NCBI GenBank assembly: GCA_030743445.1 | Contig: JASLSL010000010.1 | Span: forward strand, 1-5,123 | Source of the DNA: Alphaproteobacteria bacterium | GTDB lineage: Bacteria > Pseudomonadota > Alphaproteobacteria > UBA8366 | Direction of reading: 5' to 3' | Length of the DNA stretch: 5,123 nt | Translations under genes and position numbers: made by a program | Part shown: one piece after another, positions 1 through 5,018 of the stretch | Layout: each line of letters starts with the position of its first letter | Numbering within the stretch: position 1 is the first letter of the stretch | The notes under the pieces: generated by a model | Database searches by the model: none | Seen by the model: the letters and a program-made list of their open reading frames with translations, nothing else | Told to the model about the DNA's origin: nothing

Positions 1-1050
1 GGTCGAGAGCTCCCAGTTCGAGGGGAACTTCGCCGTCGCGATCGGGATCTTGTCGGTGTGGCCGTCGATCCTGAGCACCCAATTGATGTCGTCGGGAATG
101 CGCCCGGCGATCCGCCTCAACGTGCCGGCGAGCTTGCGAATCCGGTCCTGGCCCTGGAGGCCGAGCTCGGCCGAGCCCGATTGGAACAGCACTTCCGACT
201 GGAACACGAAGCGATCGCCGACGATGGTGATGTCGGCCCGCTTGCCGAGCACCTCGCGCAATCGGCCGAAGAACTCGGAACGATAGCGCGCCAACTCCTG
301 CACCTTGCTGGCGAGCGCCACGTTGAGCCGCTTGCCGAGGTCGACGATCTTGGCCTGCTGCTTCTTGTCCTTCGCTTCCGAGGCCTCCAACGCCTCGTTG
401 AGCTTGGCGATCTGCTCGCGGATCGCCGCAAGCTGCTTGTTGAGCAACGCGAGCTGGGCCTTGGCCGCGGCGGAGATCTCACGCTCCTCGCTGAGCTCGC
501 TCGCGGTCGATTCCAGGTCCTTCGCCAGCTGCTTGCGGAGCGCCTGCATGGCGACGACGTCGTCGCGCAACTCGGCGAGCTGCTTGAGCTGGACCTCGAT
601 CTTCTCGCGGTCGACCTCGATGACCTTGAAGGCATCCTCGAGCTCCTTGGCGATCTTGGTGCGGGCGGCCTCGGTCGCCGCGAGCTTTTCCCCCGCGTCC
701 TCGAGCTTCGAGGTCAGGCTGGCGCGGAGGTCGCGCAGCGTCGCTGCCTCGCTGGAGAGCTCGTCGCGGTCGGCGAGCGAGCTCTGCAATTCGGTCGAGA
801 GTTGCGCCAGGTTGGTGCGTAGATCCGTGTTGGCCTTGCGCTCGAGATTGAGCAGGTCGCCCATCTCGGCGATTTGCCGGTCGAGCCGCTGCAACGCTTC
901 GTCACGGCCGGTCAGGGCGTCGTTGAGGTAGAACTGGGCGACGACGAAGATCATCAGCATGAAGATGATCACCATCAATAGTGTCGCCAGCGCGTCGACG
1001 AAGCCGGGCCAGATATCGAAGCTGCTGGTATCGCGGCGCGCGAGGGCCAT
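1..1050 (-). CDS. MotB/OmpA-family peptidoglycan-binding stator-like protein (C-terminus cut off by window edge)
   Basis: Seen: 350 codons stay open from ATG at 1050 to base 1. A short cytoplasmic N-terminus leads into one TM helix (about residues 17-42, FVDALATLLMVIIFMLMIFV) with Asp19 at its entrance, placed like the proton-carrying Asp of MotB, TolR and ExbD. Residues about 47-258 are a charged, Leu/Ala/Glu/Lys-rich coiled coil. From about 271 an OmpA_C domain begins, with LFQSGSAEL, then IDGHTD (Asp333, the usual diaminopimelate-binding Asp) and NWELST at the edge. About 40-60 residues are probably missing. The start codon lies 9 nt after the channel-gene stop, and an AGGG ribosome-binding site (1058-1061) overlaps that stop, suggesting translational coupling. 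Known: MotB-type proteins anchor proton-driven motors to peptidoglycan. Inferred: this is the stator/anchor partner of the adjacent channel protein. It is unlikely to be true flagellar MotB, because the coil is far longer and no flagellar genes are adjacent. Confidence 0.9.
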   Translation of the reverse strand, partial: MALARRDTSSFDIWPGFVDALATLLMVIIFMLMIFVVAQFYLNDALTGRDEALQRLDRQIAEMGDLLNLERKANTDLRTNLAQLSTELQSSLADRDELSSEAATLRDLRASLTSKLEDAGEKLAATEAARTKIAKELEDAFKVIEVDREKIEVQLKQLAELRDDVVAMQALRKQLAKDLESTASELSEEREISAAAKAQLALLNKQLAAIREQIAKLNEALEASEAKDKKQQAKIVDLGKRLNVALASKVQELARYRSEFFGRLREVLGKRADITIVGDRFVFQSEVLFQSGSAELGLQGQDRIRKLAGTLRRIAGRIPDDINWVLRIDGHTDKIPIATAKFPSNWELST

Positions 1051-1059
1051 GATCGAACC

Positions 1060-2196
1060 CTACCGTCCGTCGTCCTCGGCCGCGGCGGCGATAGTGCGGG
1101 CGAGGAGGCGGATTTCGTCGCGGATTTCCTGCACGCTCTCGGTCCGGCCCTGCGAGCTGTCCTCGACCAGCCGGCCGAGCAAGGATTCGACATTGCGGAT
1201 GTGGTTTCCGAGCGCGGCGTCGACGCCACCGGCCTGCGCGTCCGCCAGCCTGGTCAGCACCGGCTTGAGCTCCATCTGGCTCTCGGCCAGGCGCAGCATC
1301 AAGTTCTGCTCGGCCCGCATCGACTCGGTCAGCGTGCGCAGACTGTCCGACAACTGGGCGATCTGGTTGTTGGCGTCGATCCGGCCCTCTTCGCCGCGGG
1401 CGATCGTCCGCTGCAACCCTTCGAGGCTGTCCGCCGTCTGCTCCAACAGCGCCTGGATGTAGGCCGGGATCGGCTGGTCGCCCTCGCTGCCGATATTGCT
1501 GGTGCCGAGCCGCGTCAGTCCCGACAGCCATTCCTCGAACTCGTTATAGAAGGAATTCTGCGCTTGTCCGGCCTGAAGCGCGAGGAAGCCCAATACCAGC
1601 GAGCCCGCGAGCCCGAACAACGACGAGCTGAACGCCGTGCCCATGCCGCCCAACGGCGCCTTGAGACCGGTCTTGAGGTCCTCGAAGACCGATTGCACGC
1701 CACCGCCGTCGACCGACAAGCCGCCGATCACGTCGCTGATCGACTTGACCGTCTCCAACAGTCCCCAGAAGGTGCCCAACAGACCGAGAAAGACGAGCAG
1801 CCCGATGAAATAGCGCGAGATTTCCCGGCCCTCGTCGAGCCGGGTGGCGATGCCGTCCAGGAGCGAGCGCATCGCCGTCGTCGACAGGCGGAGCCGGTCG
1901 CTGGTGCGCTCTCCCAGCATGGTCGCCATCGGCGCCAAGAGACGGGGAGAGGCCTCGCTGGTCGTCGTCATGCTGTCGCGCTTGAAGCTTTCGACCCACG
2001 CGACCTCGCGGCGCAGCATGGTCACCGAGCGGAAGATGTGAACGATGCCGATCAGCAGGACGCCGAGAATCACTCCATTGAGCACCGCGTTCGCCATGAA
2101 GGCCTGGCTCAACTGCGGGAACAGCAGGCCAGCGGCGATGGCGACGACGATCAGGAACAGGATCATCCGGGACAGGTAGCGTTGCGGCTGCGTCAT
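1060..2196 (-). CDS. MotA/TolQ/ExbB-type proton channel protein with long cytoplasmic tail
   Basis: The 378-residue protein has TM1 about 11-29, TM2 about 36-56, a cytoplasmic stretch 57-128, TM3 about 129-152 and TM4 about 183-212. TM3 carries GLLGTFWGLLETV and TM4 GGMGTAFSSSLFGLAGS, the conserved MotA/TolQ/ExbB core; Thr142 and Thr187 look equivalent to the channel-lining threonines of TolQ/ExbB (inferred by eye). Residues about 240-375 form a hydrophilic, mostly helical cytoplasmic tail. Family role: pentameric inner-membrane channel that, with a MotB/TolR/ExbD-like partner, converts proton flow into motion. The frame could begin 31 codons upstream at 2289, but that extension overlaps the preceding gene and is not membrane-like; ATG at 2196 has a good AGAGGT site 7 nt upstream and starts MTQPQRYLSR. 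The MotB-like gene follows after 9 nt. It could be annotated as MotA, TolQ or ExbB; the tail fits none of these classical proteins exactly. Confidence 0.92.
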   Translation of the reverse strand: MTQPQRYLSRMILFLIVVAIAAGLLFPQLSQAFMANAVLNGVILGVLLIGIVHIFRSVTMLRREVAWVESFKRDSMTTTSEASPRLLAPMATMLGERTSDRLRLSTTAMRSLLDGIATRLDEGREISRYFIGLLVFLGLLGTFWGLLETVKSISDVIGGLSVDGGGVQSVFEDLKTGLKAPLGGMGTAFSSSLFGLAGSLVLGFLALQAGQAQNSFYNEFEEWLSGLTRLGTSNIGSEGDQPIPAYIQALLEQTADSLEGLQRTIARGEEGRIDANNQIAQLSDSLRTLTESMRAEQNLMLRLAESQMELKPVLTRLADAQAGGVDAALGNHIRNVESLLGRLVEDSSQGRTESVQEIRDEIRLLARTIAAAAEDDGR

Positions 2197-2203
2197 CCCT
2201 TGG

Positions 2204-2209
2204 ACCTCT
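2204..2209 (-). promoter_or_regulatory. Ribosome binding site of the channel gene
   Basis: AGAGGT on the minus strand lies 7 nt before ATG 2196. It supports this start over the longer in-frame start at 2289, which lies inside the coding region of the upstream proline-rich gene. Confidence 0.65.
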
Positions 2210-2245
2210 GTGCCTGACTGCCGGCTCCGGAACGGATCGGCGGAT

Positions 2246-3319
2246 TTATTGCTGCACCACGACGTCGACGCGTTCGGGCGGACCGCCATCGACCTTGTTG
2301 CCGAGCGCGCGGACGTCCATTCGCGTGCTGCGTACGCCCTGCTTCATCAAATGGGTGCGGACGGTCAGCGCCCGGAACAGCGCCATCCGGCGGGCCTGGC
2401 TTGGCGATTTGCCGTTGCCCGCGGCATAGCCCTTGAGCTGAACCCTGAGGTTTTCTTCCTTCTTCATTCGCTGGGCGAGCTCGGCGAGCGGCCCCTTCGC
2501 GGATTCCGGAAGCTCGGAGGAACCGGAGGCGAAACCGATCAGAATATGGTTGCCGTCGCTGCTGATCTTGGGCGCTACGGTCGGCGTCAGGGCGGCGACC
2601 TGCGGGGCGCGCACCCTTGCCGCCTTGGACGGCGGCGCCGGCGGCATCGGGACGGTGACCGACGGGCGCGACGGAGGCGACCGAACGGCTGACGGCGCCT
2701 TGACCCGGGGCGCGGGCGGTTTCACTTGGCGCGGTGCGGCGACCCGTGACGGTGGCTTGACCGCGACCTTGGGCGGTGCCGGTGGCCGTACCGCGACGCG
2801 CGGGCGCTTCGGCTTCGCCACCTTGGGTGGCAGGGGCGGTGCCTTTGGTTTCGCCGCGACGCGCGGGCGCTTCGGTGGGGCGACGCTCGGCGACTTCGGT
2901 GGTGCCGCCGGCCGCATGACCGTCGGCGGCGCGACTGCGGCCCGTGCCGCGCGCGGCTTCAGTTTCATCCCGCCCGGCGGCAGGGTCACCTGCGATTGCG
3001 GCATGTGGGCCGGCGGCGTCTTCAGACCGCCGCGCAGGCCGCCGGCAAGGCCACTGCGGCCCAGCGACCTGCTGGTCAGCGGCGCGCTCGGGGTCGGCGC
3101 ATGTTGGCGCAACAGGGCCGGCAGGTTCATCCTGGGCCCCAGCCTTTCGAGCACCGAAAGGTCGACCACCACGTTCGGATTGCCGTACATGTCCGTATAG
3201 ACGGTGGTCTGCGCGATGGCGCCGGCGGATATCAGGAAAAGGCCGGTAAAGGCGACCGCAAGCAACGTTCCGGCAGGCGATCGGCGCTTTGCGGGACGGA
3301 GGCTTGCGCATTCGAACAT
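2246..3319 (-). CDS. Secreted proline-rich protein with degenerate OmpA-like C-terminal domain
   Basis: 357 residues. Residues 1-36 are a signal sequence: basic KRR at 11-13, a hydrophobic core about 19-35, and AIA before Gln37 fitting signal peptidase I. A short conserved-looking segment follows (VYTDMYGNPNVVVDLSVLERLG, about 40-61, quoted in part), then a Gly/Arg-rich stretch, then a basic Pro/Ala/Val/Lys linker (about 117-249) recalling TonB/TolA spacers. The C-terminal about 108 residues resemble OmpA_C: LIGFASGSSELPESAKGPL, FRAL with Arg316, and MDVRALG. The usual G-H-T-D is G-Y-A-A (297-300), so the diaminopimelate-binding Asp is absent. No in-frame alternative ATG exists just upstream, and the ribosome-binding site is weak. 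The stop lies 49 bp before the channel gene, so these genes probably form an operon. Inferred: a periplasmic or envelope-spanning third subunit of the channel/stator complex. If the signal is not cleaved, it would be a TonB/TolA-like anchored spacer. Exact function unknown. Confidence 0.87.
   Translation of the reverse strand: MFECASLRPAKRRSPAGTLLAVAFTGLFLISAGAIAQTTVYTDMYGNPNVVVDLSVLERLGPRMNLPALLRQHAPTPSAPLTSRSLGRSGLAGGLRGGLKTPPAHMPQSQVTLPPGGMKLKPRAARAAVAPPTVMRPAAPPKSPSVAPPKRPRVAAKPKAPPLPPKVAKPKRPRVAVRPPAPPKVAVKPPSRVAAPRQVKPPAPRVKAPSAVRSPPSRPSVTVPMPPAPPSKAARVRAPQVAALTPTVAPKISSDGNHILIGFASGSSELPESAKGPLAELAQRMKKEENLRVQLKGYAAGNGKSPSQARRMALFRALTVRTHLMKQGVRSTRMDVRALGNKVDGGPPERVDVVVQQ
2791..2875. 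repeat. 22-bp exact direct repeat within the proline-rich coding region
   Basis: Positions 2791-2812 and 2854-2875 are identical and start exactly 63 bp apart, which is 21 codons. On the coding strand both copies encode PKRPRVA (residues 149-155 and 170-176). Flanking bases diverge quickly. This points to in-frame expansion of the linker by duplication. Confidence 0.75.
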
Positions 3320-3349
3320 AAATTGTGATCCGCTTTCGAATTGAGCCGC

Positions 3350-3368
3350 GGCCGGACCGCACCCGGCC
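3350..3368. repeat. GC-rich inverted repeat in the leader of the envelope operon
   Basis: GGCCGG (3350-3355) and CCGGCC (3363-3368) are separated by 7 bases. No T-run follows on either strand, so this is not a normal intrinsic terminator. It would sit at or near the 5' end of the transcript from the proposed promoter at 3374-3402. It may equally be chance in GC-rich DNA. Confidence 0.35.
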
Positions 3369-3373
3369 CGTCG

Positions 3374-3402
3374 AACATATCCTACGGCATCACCGCTAAC
3401 AA
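3374..3402 (-). promoter_or_regulatory. Putative sigma70-type promoter of the three-gene envelope operon
   Basis: On the minus strand, a TTGTTA -35 (3397-3402) and TATGTT -10 (3374-3379) are separated by 17 bp. Each matches four of six consensus bases. The predicted transcript would start near 3367, leaving a leader of about 47 nt before ATG 3319. The lower GC of this 110-bp gap compared with its surroundings also fits a promoter. Confidence 0.45.
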
Positions 3403-3408
3403 CCGCTA
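3392..3408. repeat. Short direct repeat ACCGCTA, 10-bp period
   Basis: ACCGCTA occurs at 3392-3398 and again at 3402-3408, one helical turn apart, overlapping the proposed -35 box of the envelope operon. It could be a regulator site on one face of the DNA; it is short enough to be chance. Confidence 0.3.
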
Positions 3409-3429
3409 GCTAGACACGAAAATGTGGCG

Positions 3430-4239
3430 TTATCGTGGCGTCGCCGGGCCCAGCAATTTGATCAGTTTATCGTGCAACGCGTCGTTCGCGGCGAGGATGT
3501 CCGGCGCGCCCAATTCGTACCGTTTCCCCTTGATTTCCGAGACGAATCCGCCGGCCTCGCGGACCATCAGGATGCCCGCCGCGACGTCCCATGGATTAAG
3601 CCCGTTTTCCCAATAGGCGTCGTAGCGTCCAGCCGCGACATAAGCGAGATCGAGCGCCGCCGAACCGAGACGCCGGACCCCGGCGATCTTTCCCATCACC
3701 GAGTCGAGCTGGGCCAGGAACGTCTCTTGCGTCTTGCGACCCTCGTGCAGGCGGAACGGGATGCCGGTCGCCAGTAGCGTCTCCTCCAGCTTGAACCGGC
3801 CCGAGACGCGCAAACGCCGGTCGTTGATGTAGGCTCCTTCGCCCTTTTCCGCCCAAAACACCTCGTCCTTGATTGGGTCGAAGATCACGCCGGCGATGAT
3901 CTCGCCGTCGCGCGCCAGGGCGATCGAGACGCAGAAATGCGGCAGGCCGTGAAGGAAATTAGTGGTGCCGTCGAGCGGGTCGACGATCCAAACGTGGCTT
4001 TCGTCCTCGCCCTTCGTCTCGCCCGATTCCTCCATCAGGAAGCTGAATTTGGGCCGCGCCTTCTCGAGCTCCCGGCGCACCGTATTTTCCGCCTTGAGGT
4101 CGGCGGTGGAGACGAAATCCGCCGGTCCCTTGCGGCTGACCTGGAGCTGCTCGACCTCGCCAAAGTCGCGAATCACCGAACGGCCGGCGCGCTCGGCGGC
4201 GCGGACCATGACGTTGATGATCGCGGATCGGTTGGCCAT
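3430..4239 (-). CDS. suhB: Inositol-1-monophosphatase family protein (SuhB-like)
   Basis: 269 residues, close to E. coli SuhB and other bacterial IMPases. All metal-site motifs are present: MEESG with Glu70/Glu71; WIVDPLDGTTNF at 84-95 with Asp87 and Asp90; and NPWDVAAGILMVREAGG at 215-231 with Asp218. The fold therefore looks intact and catalytic: Mg2+-dependent, Li+-sensitive hydrolysis of inositol monophosphate or a related sugar/nucleotide phosphate in the cytoplasm. True substrates in this superfamily (inositol phosphate, fructose bisphosphate, PAP, histidinol phosphate) cannot be fixed from sequence alone; the motif spacing best fits IMPase. E. coli SuhB also has a moonlighting role in rRNA antitermination, which I cannot assess here. 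The gene begins 37 bp after efp on the same strand, so co-transcription is likely. An AAGGA site (4252-4256) is 12 nt upstream of ATG, rather far. No in-frame defect is seen. Confidence 0.93.
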   Translation of the reverse strand: MANRSAIINVMVRAAERAGRSVIRDFGEVEQLQVSRKGPADFVSTADLKAENTVRRELEKARPKFSFLMEESGETKGEDESHVWIVDPLDGTTNFLHGLPHFCVSIALARDGEIIAGVIFDPIKDEVFWAEKGEGAYINDRRLRVSGRFKLEETLLATGIPFRLHEGRKTQETFLAQLDSVMGKIAGVRRLGSAALDLAYVAAGRYDAYWENGLNPWDVAAGILMVREAGGFVSEIKGKRYELGAPDILAANDALHDKLIKLLGPATPR

Positions 4240-4276
4240 CGGATGGTGCGTTCCTTGCGATGCGCCGGCGGACGGG

Positions 4277-4846
4277 TCAGTCCTTCGCCCGCTCGACGTA
4301 GCTGCCGTCGGCGGTGCTGACCACGATCTTGGTGCCGGCCTCGATGTGCGGCGGCACCAGAACGTCGACGCCGTTCTCCAGCACCGCCGGCTTGTAGGAC
4401 GACGACGCGGTCTGACCCTTGACCATCGCGTCGGCCTCGGCGACCGCGAGCGTCACCTTCTCGGGCAAGGTCACGCCGATCGGCGAGTTCTCATAGCTCT
4501 CGACAATCACCGTCATGCCGTCCTGCAGGAACCGCACCGCGTCCTCGCCGATCAGGTCCTGGTCGAGGGTGATCTGCTCGTAAGTCTCGTTGTCCATGAA
4601 GGTGTAAGCGTCGCCGTCCGAATAAAGGAACTGGTTTTCCTTCTGGTCGAGGCGCACGCGCTCGACCGTCTCGGACGACCGGAAGCGCTCGTTCAGTTTG
4701 GTGCCGTCGCGGATGTCCTTGAGCTCGACCTGAAGGTATGCGCCGCCCTTGCCGGGCTGGGTGTGTTGAATCTTGGTCGCGCGCCAAAGGCGTCCCTGAT
4801 GCTCGATGATGTTTCCCGGGCGGATCGCGTTGCCATTCATCTTCAT
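4277..4846 (-). CDS. efp: Translation elongation factor P
   Basis: 189 residues, the usual EF-P length. The KOW-like N-terminal domain starts MKMNGNAIRPGNIIEHQGRLW, followed by the loop TQPGKGGAY with Lys33 at the tip. This aligns with E. coli Lys34, the beta-lysylated residue, and not with the Arg of the rhamnosylated type. The central OB domain includes LNERFRSSETVERV and YTFMDNETYEQI; the C-terminal OB domain ends with the EF-P signature region VLENGVDVLVPPHIEAGTKI and STADGSYVERAKD. Role: binds the ribosome between P and E sites and speeds peptide-bond formation at consecutive prolines. The frame is open upstream to an ATG at 4996, but that 50-residue extension is non-homologous, crosses the promoter and is rejected; ATG 4846 gives the family N-terminus. 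Ribosome-binding site is weak. First gene of a likely efp-IMPase operon. The EpmA/EpmB modification enzymes are not in the window. Confidence 0.97.
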   Translation of the reverse strand: MKMNGNAIRPGNIIEHQGRLWRATKIQHTQPGKGGAYLQVELKDIRDGTKLNERFRSSETVERVRLDQKENQFLYSDGDAYTFMDNETYEQITLDQDLIGEDAVRFLQDGMTVIVESYENSPIGVTLPEKVTLAVAEADAMVKGQTASSSYKPAVLENGVDVLVPPHIEAGTKIVVSTADGSYVERAKD

Positions 4847-4886
4847 GCGCTTGGCCGCTCTATCGCTGGATATCGAAGGCGGCGCG

Positions 4887-4915
4887 GTTATAGCCCCTGG
4901 GTCTGAGCGAAGCAA
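4887..4915 (-). promoter_or_regulatory. Putative sigma70 promoter of efp
   Basis: On the minus strand, a TTGCTT -35 (4910-4915) and TATAAC -10 (4887-4892) are separated by exactly 17 bp. The predicted start near 4880 leaves a leader of about 34 nt before ATG 4846. It is the best consensus-like promoter in the window. Confidence 0.6.
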
Positions 4916-4939
4916 CGCCGCATTGGGTGCGCAAAAGGG

Positions 4940-4969
4940 TTGTTGCGATCGGCTCGGGAGCAACATAAT
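4940..4969 (+). promoter_or_regulatory. Putative promoter of the HMG-CoA-lyase-like gene
   Basis: CATAAT (4964-4969) matches five of six -10 bases, with TTGTTG (4940-4945) 18 bp upstream as a weak -35. An alternative register is TTGCGA with TAATAC at 17 bp. Transcription would start near 4976, giving a leader of about 40 nt. It is arranged back-to-back with the efp promoter. Confidence 0.45.
4941..4965. repeat. Inverted repeat TGTTGC-N13-GCAACA in the divergent promoter region
   Basis: TGTTGC (4941-4946) and GCAACA (4960-4965) are perfect 6-bp arms 13 bp apart, covering the -35 to -10 interval of the plus-strand promoter. A third half-site, GCAAC at 4912-4916, overlaps the efp -35 box. This may be an operator, but no regulator is visible in the window. 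Confidence 0.35.
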
Positions 4970-4982
4970 ACCCAGGACCTGA

Positions 4983-4997
4983 AATGCCGCCGGCATT
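4983..4997. repeat. 15-bp palindrome AATGCCG-C-CGGCATT
   Basis: Perfect 7-bp arms surround one central base (4990). It lies between the proposed plus-strand transcription start and the ribosome-binding site at 5006, a place where a repressor could act. The short centre makes an RNA hairpin unlikely, so a protein site is more plausible. Confidence 0.4.
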
Positions 4998-5005
4998 CAT
5001 CAAAC

Positions 5006-5010
5006 GGAGG
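5006..5010 (+). promoter_or_regulatory. Shine-Dalgarno site of the HMG-CoA-lyase-like gene
   Basis: GGAGG lies 8 nt before ATG 5019, close to ideal. It fixes the start of a gene of which only 35 codons are visible. Confidence 0.75.
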
Positions 5011-5018
5011 ATAGCCCC

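Noticed and set aside
58..822. A 254-codon plus-strand reading frame opposite the MotB-like gene
   Set aside because: Its Leu/Glu/Arg-rich product is the antisense image of a coiled-coil gene. No ribosome-binding site or domain was seen.
1..2196. Zorya anti-phage system (ZorA-ZorB)
   Set aside because: The domain layout is similar, but the neighbours are housekeeping genes on the visible side, and no ZorC, ZorD or ZorE is visible. Kept only as a comparison, since the region left of base 1 is unseen.
1..2196. True flagellar motAB
   Set aside because: The MotB-like coil is much too long, the channel has a non-MotA tail, and no flagellar or chemotaxis gene is present.
1201..2217. A 338-codon plus-strand reading frame opposite the channel gene
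   Set aside because: Low-complexity Arg/Gln/Glu-rich translation typical of an antisense frame in GC-rich DNA; the minus strand carries a clear MotA/TolQ-type protein.
2193..3362. A 389-codon minus-strand reading frame overlapping the Pro-rich gene
   Set aside because: It is a shifted frame through the same GC-rich DNA, is Arg/Gly/Ala-rich without any domain, and runs into the channel-gene start. The 2246-3319 frame has a signal peptide and an OmpA-like domain.
3350..3368. Intrinsic terminator after the phosphatase gene
   Set aside because: The stem is GC-rich but only 6 bp and has no following T-run on either strand; it also lies downstream of the proposed promoter for the next operon.
3962..4906. 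A 314-codon plus-strand reading frame spanning efp and the phosphatase start
   Set aside because: It lies antisense to two confidently identified genes and crosses their intergenic gap and the efp promoter. It has no recognisable domain.
4847..4996. N-terminal extension of EF-P to an ATG at 4996
   Set aside because: It would add 50 residues with no EF-P homology and cover the best promoter in the window; MKMNGN at 4846 is the family N-terminus.
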